Shown: piece after piece, positions 23,082-35,069 of the stretch
How the letters are laid out: every line of letters starts with the position of its first letter
Numbering within the stretch: the first letter of the stretch is position 1
Source: Capra hircus
Taxonomy: Eukaryota; Chordata; Mammalia; Artiodactyla; Bovidae
Length of the DNA: 64,000 bases
Reading direction: 5' to 3'
Assembly (NCBI RefSeq): GCF_001704415.2
Contig: NC_030824.1
Location: 31,119,022-31,183,021, forward strand
Translations under genes and position numbers: made by a program
Notes under the pieces: generated by a model
The model's input: the letters and a program-made list of their open reading frames with translations, nothing else
What the model was told of the DNA's origin: nothing
Database searches by the model: none

Positions 23082-24746
23082 GGGCTCGATAAAGGACAGA
23101 AATGGTGTGGACCTAACAGAAGCACAAGATATTAAGAAGAGGTGGCAAGAATACACAGAACTGTGCAAAAAAAGAGCTTCATGACAAAGATAATCACGAT
23201 GGTGTGATCATTCACCTAGAGCCAGACATCCTGGAATGTGAAGCCAAGTGGGCCTTAGAAAGCATTACTACGAACAAAGCTAGTGGAGGTGATGGAATTC
23301 CTGTTGAGCTATTTCAAATACTGAAAGATGATACTGTGAAAATGCTGCATTCAATATGCCAGCAAATTTGGAAAACTCAGCAGTAGCCACAGGACTGGAA
23401 AAGGTCAGTTTTCATTCCAATCCCAAAGAAAGGCAATGCCAAAGAATGTTCAAACTACTGCACAATTGCACTCATCTCACATGCTAGTAAAGTAATGCTC
23501 AAAATTCTCCAAGCCAGGCTTCAGCAATATATGAACTGTGAACTTTCTGATGTTCAAGCTGGTTTTAGAAAAGGCAGAGACACCAGAGATCAAATTGCCA
23601 ACATCCGCTGGATCATCGAAAAAGCAAGAGAGTTCCAGAAAAACATCTATTTCTGCTTTATTGACTATGCCAAAGCCTTTGACTGTGTGGATCACAAGAA
23701 ACTGTGGAAAATTCTGAGAGAGATGGGAATACCAGACCACCTGACCTGCCTCTTGAGAAATCTGTATGCAGGTCAGGAAGCAGCAGTTAGAACTGGACAT
23801 GGAACAACAGACTGGTTCCAAATAGGAAAAGGAGTACTTCAAGGCTGTATATTGTCACCCTGCTTATTTAACTTCTATGCAGAGTACATCATGAGAAACG
23901 CTGGGCTGGAAGAAGCACAAGCTGGAATCAAGATTGCTGGGAGAAATATCAATCACCTCAGATATGCAGATGACACCACCCTTATGGCAGAAAGTGAAGA
24001 GGAACTAAAAAGCCTCTTGATGAAAGTGAAAGAGGAGAGTGAAAAAGTTGACTTAAAGCTCAGCATTCAGAAAACGAAGATCATGGCATCTGGTCCCATC
24101 ACTTCATGGGAAATAGATGGGGAAACAGTGGAAACAGTGTCAGACTTTATTTGGGGGGCTCCAAATCATTGCAGATGGTGACTGCAGCCATGAAATTAAA
24201 AGATGCTTACTCCTTGGAAGAAAAGTTATGACCAACCTAGATAGCATATTGAAAAGCAGAGACATTACTTTGCCAACAAAGGTCCGTCTAGTCAAGGCTA
24301 TGGTTTTTCCAGTGGTCGTGTATGGATGTGAAAGTTGGACTGTGAAGAAAGCTGAGCACTGAAGAATTGATGCTTTTGAAATGTGGTGTTGGAGAAGACT
24401 TTTGAGAGTCCCTTGGACTGCAAGGAGATCCAACCAGTCCATCCTAAAGGAGATCAGTCCTGGGTGTTCATTGGAAGGACTGAGGCTGAAACTCCAATAG
24501 TTTGGCCACCTCATGAGAAGAGTTGACTCATTGGAAAAGACCCTGATGCTGGGAGGGGTTGGGGGCAGGAGGAGAAGGGGACGACAGAGGATGAGATGGC
24601 TGGATGGCATCACTGACTCAATGGACAGGAGTCTGAGTGAACTCCAGAAGATTTTGATGGACAGGGAGGCCTGGCGTGCTGCAATTCATGGGGTCGCAAA
24701 GAGTCGGACACGACTGAGCGACTGAACTGAACTGAACTGAACTGAG
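23082..24746 (+). mobile_element. BovB (RTE) LINE with readable reverse transcriptase, sense
   Basis: The best-preserved BovB copy here. It covers the second half of the ORF and the 3' tail of ctgaa repeats. An open frame of 228 codons (23495-24181) holds QAGFRKGRDTRDQIANI, FIDYAKAFDCVDH (RT block A), QGCILSPCLFN (block B) and LRYADD (block C; YADD at 23963-23974). An earlier block (23204-23386) encodes VELFQILKDDTVKMLH but is closed by a stop before the main frame. The RT frame ends at a frameshift at 24150-24181, and the C-terminal text continues in a neighbouring frame (24117-24362). The apurinic endonuclease half is missing. BovB is known for horizontal transfer between squamates and ruminants. 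This copy is inactive. Confidence 0.96.
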
Positions 24747-24854
24747 GCCTCTAAGCCAATAGTTGGCTTCTAGTTTCTTTGATGGTACCATAGGAAGATA
24801 ATAGTGATGTTAACATCTGTGAGTACTATGTACTGTGTGCTTCACACATGTTAA

Positions 24855-24940
24855 TTAAGACTAAAACTATGACTTAGGTACTACTATACCCATTTTACAG
24901 GTGAATAACCTGTAGCTCAGAGAGGGTGATTAAAACAAAG
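24855..24940 (-). mobile_element. MIR fragment, antisense
   Basis: Antisense MIR core text: tacccattttacaggtgaat, then agctcagagagggtgatta. Confidence 0.55.
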
Positions 24941-24947
24941 TGACATT

Positions 24948-25560
24948 TACAGCCACTATGGAGAACAGTACTGAGGTTCCTCAAAAAAACTAAAGATAGA
25001 ATAGTTGTATAATCATGCAATCCCATTCCTGGGAATATATCCTGAAAAACAACTCTAATTCTAAAAGATATATGCACATGTATGTATATATAAGAGAACA
25101 CTACTCAACCATAAGAAAAGAATGAAATAATGCCATTTGGAGCAACATGGATGTAACTAGAGATTATCATAATAAGTGAAGTAAGTCAGAAAGAAAGACA
25201 AATATCATATGATATCACTTATATGTGGAACCTAAAATATGAAAATATGAATGTATCTGTGAAACAGAAACAGACTCACAGACATAGAGAACAAACTTGT
25301 AGTTGCCAAGGGGGAGGGGGCAAGGGAGGGATGGAGTGGCCATTTGGGATTAGCAGATGCAAACTATTACATATAGGATGGATAAGTGACAAGGTCGTAC
25401 TGTACAGCAGAGGGAACTATAGTCAATGTCCTGTGATAAACCACATGGGAAAACTATGAAAAAGAATATATATATATATCTAAGTGTAACTGAGTCACTT
25501 TTCTGTACAGCAGAAATTAACAAAATATTGTAAATCAACTATGTTTCAATTAAAAAAAAA
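24948..25560 (+). mobile_element. L1 3' end, sense, with internal deletion
   Basis: Sense L1 3' text from gccactatggagaacagtac through gaatgaaataatgccatttg and atatcacttatatgtggaac to ttgtaaatcaactatgtttc and an A tail. The segment between the atgcacatg and tactcaacc motifs is shorter than in the 40-kb copy. A BovB was inserted at or next to the A tail. Confidence 0.9.
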
Positions 25561-25572
25561 AAGTAAAACAAG

Positions 25573-26580
25573 ATTCAGTGCAGTTCAGTTCAGTCGCTCA
25601 GTTGTGTCCAAATCTTTGTGACCCCATGAACCGCAGCACTCCAGGCCTCCCTGTCCATCACCAACTCCCAGAGTTTACCCAAACTCATGTTCATTGAGTT
25701 GGTGATGCCATCCAGCCATCTCATCCTCTTCCATCCCCTTCTCCTCCCACCCTCAATCTTTCCCAGCATCAGAGTCTTTTCAAATGAGTCAGCTTTTCGC
25801 ATCAGGTGGCCAAAGTATTGGAGTTTCAGCCTCAGCATCAGTCCTTCCAACAGGAGTCCTGATCTCCTTTAGGATGGACTGTTTGGATCTCCTTGCAGTC
25901 CAAGGGACTCTCAAGAGTCTTATCCAAAACCACAGTTCAAAAGCATCAATTCTTCGGTGCTCAGCTTTCTTTATAGTCCAGCTCTCACATCCATACATGA
26001 CTACTGGAAAAATCATAGCCTCTACTAGATGGACTTTTGTGGACAAAGTAATGTCTCTGCTTTTGAATATGCTGTCTAAGTTGATTATAACGTTCCTTCC
26101 AAGGAGTAAGCGTCTTTTAATTTCATGGATGCAATCACCATCTGCAGTGATTTTGGAGCCCAAAAAGATAAACTCTGACACTGTTTCCCCATCTATTTCC
26201 CATGAAGTGATGGGACCAGATGCCATGATCTTCGTTTTCTGAATGTTGAGCTTTAAGCCAACGTTTTCCCTCTCCTCTTTCACTTTCATCAATAGGCTCT
26301 TTAGTTCCTCTCAATAGGCTCTTTAGTTCCTCTTCACTTTCTGCCATAAGGGTGGTGTCATCTGCATATCTGAGGTGATTGATATTTCTCCCAGCAATCT
26401 TGATTCCAGCTTGTGCTTCTTCCAGCCCAGTGTTTCTCATGATGTACTCTGCATAGAAGTAGAATAAGCAGGGTGACAATATACAGCCTTGACGTACTCC
26501 TTTTCCTATGTGGAACCAGTCTGTTGTTCCATGTCCAGTTCTAACTGTTGCTTCCTGCCCTGCATACGGGTTTCTCAAGA
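25573..26580 (-). mobile_element. BovB LINE, 5'-truncated, antisense
   Basis: BovB 3' end to RT region, antisense. Minus-strand frames of 86, 167 and 159 codons cover family protein pieces, with LRYADDTTLMAES at the RT catalytic site. They are separated by frameshifts. One of these comes from a 22-bp tandem duplication at 26290-26333. The element stops after gcatacgggtttctcaaga. With the sense copy at 23-24.7 kb it makes a large inverted pair around an L1. Confidence 0.95.
26290..26333. repeat. 22-bp tandem duplication inside BovB
   Basis: The 22-bp unit beginning caataggctctttag occurs twice, at 26290-26311 and 26312-26333, without change. Twenty-two is not a multiple of three, so it shifts the RT frame just after the catalytic block. 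Confidence 0.95.
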
Positions 26581-28035
26581 TTACACTTCTGGTAAATATA
26601 AAATCCACTTTCAAATTCTGGTTCCAGTTCTTGCCCTGATGGCTGTAGAATACTGACTTCCAGTTGATTGTTCTCTGACCTATTACTTTAATTCTGAGTG
26701 AATATACTTATGTTATTAGTATACAGCATACAGCAACCTATAGTTGATTTCACATTATTTCACATTATTTTTGTAACTGTTTTTATTTCTATTAGTTGAA
26801 ATACACATACAATGCCACTAGAATATTTACAGAATAATTATTATATTAAGAAAGAAAGTTCCGTATTAAAAAAATTTTTTTTCATCCACAAATTGAATAT
26901 ACCTCATTATTTAAAACAAAAAAGTGGGATTAAATCCAGATGTTCATTTTTTTAAAGATAACATATACATAAATGATAATAATAAACAGTTTTTATTTTC
27001 ATGAGTTTTTCTCTTAGGATCAAGTTTTGGTAGGGCAGGGTTCTTTGTTTTTAACCCGAGGTTTGAGGTTAATAATAGTTTTTATAAGTTAATCACATTA
27101 TTTAATAAGCTTAAGTGCTACTTTAACCCAGCTATATTAGGAATGTATAAATGAAGTTTTCTTTTACAGTTTTAAAATTTGTCAAAAAATAATTTCCTTC
27201 ATTAAACCAGACTTCATTATGCTCAGAGGGCCCAAGTTCACTGCATGAGTCACTTAGACTTTATATTCAAGCAAGATGTGCCGAGATCTTTAATTACCTA
27301 GACAAAGCCTCTTAAGTAACAGAACAGTGGTTATTAACATCTGGGAGAAAAAATAAAAGCAGAAACAAACGAAAAAAACCCAAAGCCCAGAGGCTCCAAT
27401 TTAACAGAACAGAGCATCATCCTCTCAAATGCACTCTTGAAACTGAGATGTGCAAACTTCTATGTGGTAGCAAGCAAGTGGTACTTTGATTTTATTATTC
27501 ATTTTGTCAGAGGGGATGTGATCAGGAATCTCAAGTCCATAGGTAAATGACAAAGCAAGAAATTCAAGGTAGCTCAAAATATTTTCTTAAATATGAACTA
27601 AAGCAGAGGCCTGGTGAGACATTTTTCCAAGTTAAATTTAACCTTTGATTTTAAATTTTGCTTCAAAAACTAAACAGAGAAAAAGAAAAAAAAAAAGAAT
27701 GAACAGCATATGAAACATTTCTGTGAAATGAAGTTTTCAGTGTCTTATATGTTTTATTCCATGATTCCTGTGCAGGAATTGGGAGGACCAGAGGATGCTC
27801 TGAAATCCAAGAACAGTGTCTGCCCTGGAATGGATCCTCAGTACATATTCTTTAGACAAATGAAGTCCTTAGCAACCAGCAGTGTCCAGAATAGAACACA
27901 ATGATCTTGGACCTACATGAACTTTGTGATTTTCAGGGTGATGGGTGTGGGGGATTCCCCTGACCCTCCAATTGCCCTGCCCCAAATGCAAATAGTGTCC
28001 CAGAGGAGAAACTTGGGGGATTCAGGGCTCTTTTC
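26581..28035. other. AT-rich stretch free of recognised repeats
   Basis: No SINE, LINE or gene is recognised over about 1.45 kb. There is an AP-1-like tgagtca near 27247. Short frames only. It could be conserved non-coding DNA, but I cannot test this here. Confidence 0.5.
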
Positions 28036-28298
28036 TTGCTAAATGCAAATACCTGAGATCATGAGTCATGTTTAGAAGCTAGTTGTGTCCGACTCTTTGC
28101 AACCCCATGGACTGTAGCCTGCCAGGCTCCTTTGTGGAATTTTCCAGGCAAAAATCCTGGAGTGGGTTGTCATTTCCTACTCCAAGGGATCTTCCTGACC
28201 CAGAGATCAAACCCATGTCTCCTACGTCTCCTGCATTGGCAGGTGTATTCTTTACCCCTGAGCCACCTGGGAAACCCATTGCTAAATGCAAATACCTG
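28036..28298 (-). mobile_element. Bov-tA SINE with perfect 20-bp target duplication
   Basis: Antisense Bov-tA from gttgtgtccgactctttgca to gagccacctgggaaaccc. The 20-bp direct repeats (starting ttgctaaatgc) lie at 28036-28055 and 28279-28298. About 26 bases between the left repeat and the SINE body would be its 3' tail. Confidence 0.93.
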
Positions 28299-28325
28299 TA
28301 GTGAAGGCACTTATTTAAGCATTTT

Positions 28326-28450
28326 GGCACTTCCTGATGGTCCAGTGGCTCAGACTTCATGCTCCCAGTGCAAGCGCTTCCATCTCTGGTCAGGGAACTA
28401 GTTGCCACATGCTGCAGCTACAGATGGAATACCCTGAGTGCTGCCACTAA
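28326..28450 (+). mobile_element. CHR-type SINE, sense
   Basis: Head gcacttcctgatggtccagt, then ctctggtcagggaactagtt and a worn tail. Confidence 0.75.
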
Positions 28451-28913
28451 GAACCTACACAGCTAAATGAACAACTATGCTGATCATTACTTCATCTTAA
28501 GCTGAGCGAATTTTTGAGAACGCCTCCTAAGCCTGGCAATTTTTAGCTGAGAATGGATGGGAAGAAAGCAGTGAAGGAAGCTTGAGGAATGCATGGGTAG
28601 GACGGTAAAGAGACAAATTTCTCACTTCCCCAGAAGAGACAGAGACGGTCATAACACAACTCAAACAAGACCTGGTCACTAGATCAATATCTCAAACTGA
28701 TAAACCAATTTTTCATCTAAAAACCAACTGAATGCATTGAAACATGTTGATTTTCAGTCCAGGAGACCTGGGATTTTTGTTGTTGCTGTTTGGTTGGTAT
28801 ACTGGTTGATTTTACCAGCAAGGGGCTCTACCCTGCCTTTAAAGCACAATTTTTGGAATGCTAAATTTCATTTTCATCTTTGCTTTAAATTGATGTTCTG
28901 TATAAGTAAGCAT
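28451..28913. other. Intergenic, nothing recognised
   Basis: Unique-looking DNA with short featureless frames. Confidence 0.5.
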
Positions 28914-29130
28914 GGGCTTCCCAGGTGACACTAGTGGTAAAGACCCTGTCTGCCAATGCAGGAGACATAGATGTGTGTTTGATTCCTGGGTTGGAAGGAT
29001 CCTTTGGAGGAGGGCGTGGCAACCCACTCCAGTATTCTTGCCTGGAGAATCCCAGGGACAGAGGAGCCTGGCAGGCTACAGTCCATAGTGTGGCACAGAT
29101 TTGGACATGACTAAAGTGACTCAGCACACA
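28914..29130 (+). mobile_element. Bov-tA SINE, sense
   Basis: Head gggcttcccaggtgacacta. The BovA body runs to gactaaagtgactcagcaca. The opposed 84- and 61-codon frames are SINE shadows. Confidence 0.92.
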
Positions 29131-29320
29131 CGTGTGCATAAATAAAATTGCCCCTACTTCTATTTCTTTTTTTTCCTACTTCTATTTCTTTGTCTCTATT
29201 CATCCCTTCAAAAATTTTGCAGTTCATTGTAAATTTAGGTTTGGAGCCTACTTTTTGATTCTTACCAAATACAATGTAAGCATATACTCATGTTAGGAAA
29301 TAATATTGAAGATATGATTT

Positions 29321-29571
29321 TAATAGCTGCATTTGTGTATGCTAAGTCGCTCAGTCCTATCCAACTCTTTGCAACCTCATGGACTGAAACCCGCCAGGCT
29401 CCTCTATCCACAGGATTCTCTAGGCAAGAACACTGACTGGAGTGGGTTGCCATGCCCTCCTCCAAGGGACTCTTCCCCACCCAGAGATCAAAACTGCGGC
29501 TCTTATGTGTCCTACATTGGCAGGTGGGTTCTTTACCACTAGTGTTATCTGGGAAGTGCTAATAGTTGCAT
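29321..29571 (-). mobile_element. Bov-tA SINE with 12-bp target duplication (1 mismatch)
   Basis: Antisense Bov-tA flanked by taatagctgcat (29321-29332) and taatagttgcat (29560-29571). The single difference between the repeats fits an older insertion. Confidence 0.9.
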
Positions 29572-29656
29572 AGTATTCTATTATAGTGCTTTGGCATAAT
29601 TTGTTCAATAAACCCTTTATTACTGAATACTTAAGATTGCTATCACTGTTATCTGT

Positions 29657-29803
29657 TTTTTTTTTTTTTTGGCCACACTGTGCAGCTTGTGGAATCTTAG
29701 TTCCCAGGTGAGGGATTGAACCTGGTTCCCTCCTCCTGCCCCCCCATCCCATACCCCACACTGAGGGCCTGAGTCCTAACCACTGAACTGCCAGGGAATT
29801 CCT
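29657..29803 (-). mobile_element. CHR-type SINE, antisense
   Basis: A T run (complement of the A tail), then ggccacactgtgcagcttgt, ending aactgccagggaattcc. A C-rich expansion lies inside the tRNA-like part. Confidence 0.88.
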
Positions 29804-29937
29804 TGTTATCCCTTTTTTATTATTGTTGTAAACAGCACGGGAAATAACTCGATTATTTTCTTCTAATCAATTTCTGGAAATGAAATGATGAGACAAGAGG
29901 AGCCTAGGATTCTAAATGTGTAAAGTGTTATAATCTT

Positions 29938-30080
29938 GGGACTTCCCTGGTGGTCCACTGAGTAAGACTCCATGCTTCCAACTCAGGGGACCCGGGTTTG
30001 ATCCTAGGTCAGAGAACTAGATCCTGATGCTACAACTAAGACCTTGTGTAGCCAAATAAATAAATGAATATTTTTTTAAA
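29938..30080 (+). mobile_element. CHR-type SINE, sense
   Basis: Head gggacttccctggtggtcca, tRNA-like gacccgggtttgatccta, and an aataaataaatgaat tail. The flanks gttataatcttg and gttagaatcttg look like a target duplication with one mismatch. Confidence 0.9.
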
Positions 30081-31587
30081 AAAATGTTAGAATCTTGATT
30101 TCCCATCTCCTCCCATCCCTCCTTGTTGAGACACAACACAGGCATGTCATGCAGCTGGCTTATGTGAGTATGCTTTAAAAATTGTGCTTCTGCTCTAATC
30201 AAGGAGAAAATACTCCTAAAGGAAAAAATCAAGGAGAATGTAAACCTCACCATTCACCTTTCCTCTGTGTGTGTGTTCTGCTTCGTTTTGTATTTGGACC
30301 TGACAGTGGGGGTGGGGGGCGGTGGACCAAAAATGAGCCTGGAAAATATAAAGGGTCTCAAGACCTTCTCACTAGGAGTGAGAAGTTAAGAATGGCATTT
30401 GGAAAAAAAAAATAGTGTTAGGGAGGATGTGCATTGGTTATATGAAAATACACCATTTTGCATAAGGAACTTGAGCATGCTTAGATTCTAGTATCTGCAG
30501 TGAGGCAGGGAAAATTTGAAGGGGCAAATTATAGATGCTTTAGATGAAAATTTTTACAATTATTTTTAAACTGTATGTGTTTTTTACTCTTTGGATTATC
30601 CGCTCGATTACTTTTCAATTTATTTTATTTAATGATACATTAATATAATTAATGCATATTAATAAATAACATAATTAACAGAATGGTATTTTGAAGCAAA
30701 GTATTACCTTCAAATATGTCACATACAATTTAAGCAAAAAAAAATTGTCAACTACATTTTCATAATGAAATGAATCTGTTCATAATCAGAAAACTAGGCT
30801 TCAGGAGCCCCTGTGGCTCTGAATTGGCAGGTAAGTAGTTAATTCATCTAGTCTGAGCCATCAGGGAAGCCCCGTTTAAGCACTTACCAGGTATGAAATG
30901 AAACTTTCAAATCTCCCCAACCCCATCCTCTTCCGTTTGTTGGTACCTGAGAGCAAAATCTGAGATGAAATCCTTGGTTCCTGGTATTTTAAGTTATATT
31001 CATATTTCTATTTCAATGTAGTTTCTGATGGTTTTTAATCATCTGGGAGAGAGATTTGAAACAGTACAATTTTCTCCTTTAAATCGCGTGCTTAACTCTT
31101 GTCAATGTTAATACATATTATCTGTGCACATCAAAGTAAAGCTATGAATAGGGCATGCCTTGGGAGATAAAATGTTACAGATTTCACAGACACTGTCAGA
31201 AACTGCTGTCTTTCTTTCATATTTCATTAATTCAGCAGAGTTCTCATGTATCCTAAGCATAAATGATGGTGTAATTTTTTGAGGTAAAAATGCTGTTCTC
31301 CAAGAAATCATCTTTTTCTGAAGATTCATTAGACTTTGTTTAAAACCATAGCTTTGAGGAGCAGTCATATTTTGAAAACATGTCAACTTGCCATAGTCAT
31401 CATCCTTTTAAATTCTGGAAAAATGATGAAAGCTAGGACAAGTTGACTTTAATTAACATTCTCATCAATCTCTCCAGAGTGCATTGTAATTTCCATTACT
31501 TTTAAAGTGCTTCTGGAACCACAGGGGACGACATTCCTTAGTCTTACTGCATAGTTACATACAAGTAAGTGCAGTAAATGTTATTAT
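30081..31587. other. Intergenic, mostly unrecognised
   Basis: AT-rich DNA. A worn antisense tRNA-SINE scrap is visible at about 30798-30872 (ending gagccatcagggaagcccc). No gene. The 92-codon minus frame at 31108-31386 has no known feature. Confidence 0.5.
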
Positions 31588-31730
31588 GGTATTTTGACTT
31601 AAAAATTTTTTTTGGTCACACCACCCGACATACAGGATCTTAGTTCCCTGACCAGGGATCGAACCCATGAGCCCTGCAAGGGAAGTCTTAAGCACTAGAC
31701 CACTAGGGAAGTCCGGTATTTTGATTTAAG
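31588..31730 (-). mobile_element. CHR-type SINE with target duplication
   Basis: Antisense CHR from tttggtcacaccacccgaca to gaccactagggaagtcc. The flanks ggtattttgacttaa and ggtattttgatttaa differ at one base. Confidence 0.9.
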
Positions 31731-31776
31731 AAACTCATTGAAGCTATTCAAAGCTGCTTAGTCAAAAAACTAAGGA

Positions 31777-32800
31777 TTCAGTTCAGTTCAGTTGCTCAGT
31801 TGTGTCCAACTCTTTGCGACCCCATGAATCACAGCACGCTAGGCCTCCCTGTCCATCACCAACTCCCGGAGTTCACCAGGACTCATGTGCATCGAGTCGG
31901 TGATGCCATCCAGCCATCTCATCCTCTGTCATCCCCTTCTCCTCCTGCCCCCAATCCCTCCCAGCATCAGAGTCTTTTCCAGTGAGTCAACTCTTCACAT
32001 GAGGTGGCCAAACTATTGGAGTTTCAGCCTTGGCATCAGTCCTTCCAATGAACACCCAGGACTGATCTCCTTTAGAATGGACTGGTTGAATCTCCTTGCA
32101 GTCCAAGGGACTCTCAAGAGTCTTCTCCAACATCAGAGTTCAAAAGCATCAATTCTTCGGTGCTCAGCTTTCTTCACAGCCCAACTCTCACATCCATACA
32201 TGACTACTGGAAATATCATTGCCTTGACTAGACGAACCATTGTTGGCAAAGTAATATCTCTGTTTTTGAATATGCTACCTAGGTTGGTCATAACTTTCCT
32301 TCCAAGGAGTAAGCGTCTTTCAATTTCATGGCTGCAATCACCATCTGCAGTGATTTTGGAGCCCCCAAAAAATAAAGTCTGACACTATTTCTACTGTTTC
32401 CCCATCTATTTCCCATGAAGTGATGGGACCAGATGCCATGATCTTCGTTTTCTGAATGTTGAGCTTTAAGCCAACTTTTCCAGTCTCCTCTTTCACTTTC
32501 ATCAAGAGGCTTTTTAGCTCCTCTTCACTTTCTGCCATAAGGATGGTGTCATCTGCATATCTGAAGTTATTGATATTTCTCCTGGCAATCTTGATTCCAG
32601 CTTATGCTTCTTCCAGCCCAGCGTTTCTCATGATGTACTCTGCATATAAGTTAAATAAGCAGGGTGACAATATACAGCCTTGATGTACTCCTTTTCCTAT
32701 TTGGAATCAGTCTGTTGTTCCATGTCTAGTTCTGACTGTTGCTTCCTGACCTGCATACAGATTTCTCAAGAGGCAGGCCAGGTGGTCTGGTATTCCCATC
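31777..32800 (-). mobile_element. BovB LINE, 5'-truncated, antisense
   Basis: From the agttcagttcagttgctcag tail into the RT region, stopping after ggtctggtattcccatc. The minus frame at 32338-32538 starts MAESEEELKSLLMK, just after the catalytic motif. The frame is broken at both ends. Its truncation point is close to that of the 5.4-6.4 kb copy. Confidence 0.95.
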
Positions 32801-33315
32801 ACTATATGTTATGTTTTATGAACAAGTTAGCTATCTACACATTTAAGAGTACAAATGAAGATAGATTATCTTTTGTCTGAAATAAAGAGGTATGCTTGAA
32901 GAAGAGGTTCAATTACAAAAGCTCATGCACTATTTCTACAGAGCATGGAGCGATCATATAGTTTGGATATGTGTGGGACAAAGACATAGAATGGTTTTTG
33001 TGGTACAAATCCTCCTCAAAGAAACCAGAACAATGCTTGACACCTGAGGGTAAACAGGGCTGAAATCTCTCTGCATCTACCTGGAAACAATCTATCACTC
33101 ATCCTGTTGTATAAGAAATTATTACTTTTTTTAAAGTATGCATTTGCACTTGGACACTCTTTTGGCTGATATCACTCTCCCATTGTGGTCCTTGAAGAAA
33201 AAAAAGCTGACTCACACCAGAGTATCACAGTTCCCAGTTAGGTCAGGTGACCCCAGATGATCCTGGCTGTCTTTTCATAGTCTCTAGTCACAGATCCCTA
33301 GAAATCTGAATGGAT
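32801..33315. other. Intergenic, nothing recognised
   Basis: No gene or named repeat between the BovB and the next L1. Confidence 0.5.
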
Positions 33316-34050
33316 AAAGCAGACGTGGTACATGTACACAATGGAATACTACTCAGCCATAAAAAATGAACTAATGCCATTTGCAGCAATGTGGATGGAA
33401 CTACAGATTATCATACTAAGTGAAGTAACATAGAAAAAGACAAATATGTGATATAATCTATATGTGGAATCCAAAAAGATAATACCAATGAATTTACTTG
33501 CAAAACAGAAACAGACTCACAGACTTCAAATACAGACTTTTGGTTACCAAAAATGAAAAGCAGAGAGAAGAGGGATAAGTTAGGATTTGGGGATTAACAG
33601 ATATGCGCTACTGTATATGAAATAAATAACCAACAGGGACCTACTGTAGAGCACAGGGAACTCCACTCAATATTCTGTGATAACTTATATGGGATACGAA
33701 CCTGATATATGCATAGTATATACATATGTATACCTGAATTGAACTTCCCAGGTGATGATAGTGGTTAAGAACCTGCCTGCCAATGCAGGAGATATAAGAG
33801 ACCCAGGTTCAACCCCTACATTGGGTAGATCCCCTGGAGGAGGGCACGGAAACCCACTAAAGTATTCTTGCCTGGAGAATCCCCATGAACAGAGGAGCCT
33901 GGCGGTCTACAATCCATGGGGTCACATAGAGTCAGAAACAAGTGAAGCAGTTTAGCACACATACACATAACTGAATCACTTGGCTCTACAGCTGAAACTA
34001 CACAACACTGTAACTCAACAATGCTCCAAACAAAATAAAAATTAAAAGAA
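33316..34050 (+). mobile_element. L1 3' end split by a Bov-tA, sense
   Basis: L1 text runs from acgtggtacatgtacacaat to tacatatgtatacctgaatt. It resumes after the SINE with cataactgaatcacttggct and ends in actcaacaatgctccaaac plus A-rich sequence. The SINE is therefore younger than the L1. Confidence 0.9.
33740..33962 (+). mobile_element. Bov-tA SINE nested in L1
   Basis: The head (acttcccaggtgatgatagt) is diverged. The body contains agtattcttgcctggagaat and ends near agcagtttagcacacatac. Confidence 0.9.
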
Positions 34051-35069
34051 AAAGAAATCCTAAACACCGACAAAACCCGCAATACTTCATCTCCACATGT
34101 GATTCTAAACAAAAACAACACCCATTTGTAAGATAGTGTCTAAAAAGTTCTGCTTTTCCTTTTGACACTTCTTCATTTTCCTTTCTTCTCTCCTTTCTAT
34201 CTCCCTCCCTTTGGTTTATTTTTTCCTTTCTTTCTATTGAATTCTCTCAAAATATATTTAAAAAAATTCCCCTGCTATGCTAGTGCCCTAAATATGTACT
34301 GGTTTAGCCAGTCTATTTGGTTATTCAACACTCCATTCAAAGGAACACACCTCAAAACGTCCCTGCTGAAGCCCCTACAAGCCATCTCTAGTATAATTTT
34401 CAATATTATGTCTAAATGTCTCTGCTCACTCAATTCATGACATGAGTCCACTGATGCTCTTTTCTTCTTCCTTCGAAAGGGAAAAGAAACCAAATGAAAT
34501 GCATAAACCTGGCTGGAATCACTGGCAACAGTGAAAAGGTATTTTAGGGGTAACTGAGTGACTGATTATAGACAAAAATTTAGATATTATTGGATTAAGT
34601 TTCTTAGAAATTATACTGGTATTGTGATCATATAGGAAATGTTCTCATCAGTAGGAAGTGTGTGCTGAAATATTTAGGGGTTTACTGTCGCTGTAATGCT
34701 ATGGGTGACTTGCAAGTTGTTCAGCAAAAAGAGAAAAAACGTGTGTTATATTTATATATAGAGACAGAGACCGAGAGAGAGGAAGGGAAAGACAAAAACA
34801 GAGATAGAGAATGCCAAAGTGTGACCAAAATGTGTAAAATATTTACTTTTCTTTCAACTTTTCTATAGAGGAGAAGCCACATAATCATTCAAAGTAGATT
34901 GCCGAGTATCAGAAAAGACACAGTTGATATTATGTGGACCTAATATTCTGGGGTTTTCCATAGTCTGTATGAGAGCTGGAGGACTATAGTTTCGATTCAT
35001 AAGATTCATCAAAGAAATCTGAGACTTAAATATCATTTCAGTCATTTTAAGTCATTTAGATAAATGGAT
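34051..35069. other. Intergenic, nothing recognised
   Basis: Pyrimidine-rich near 34.15-34.25 kb, and a GA-rich patch at about 34764-34815. No gene. Confidence 0.5.

Noticed and set aside
23082..24746. Active BovB reverse transcriptase
   Set aside because: The endonuclease half is missing, a stop separates the first block from the RT frame, and a frameshift cuts the C-terminal part.
24720..24746. CTGAA direct repeats as a CRISPR-like or regulatory array
   Set aside because: They are the normal 3' tail of BovB, seen at each intact BovB 3' end here. There are no spacers.
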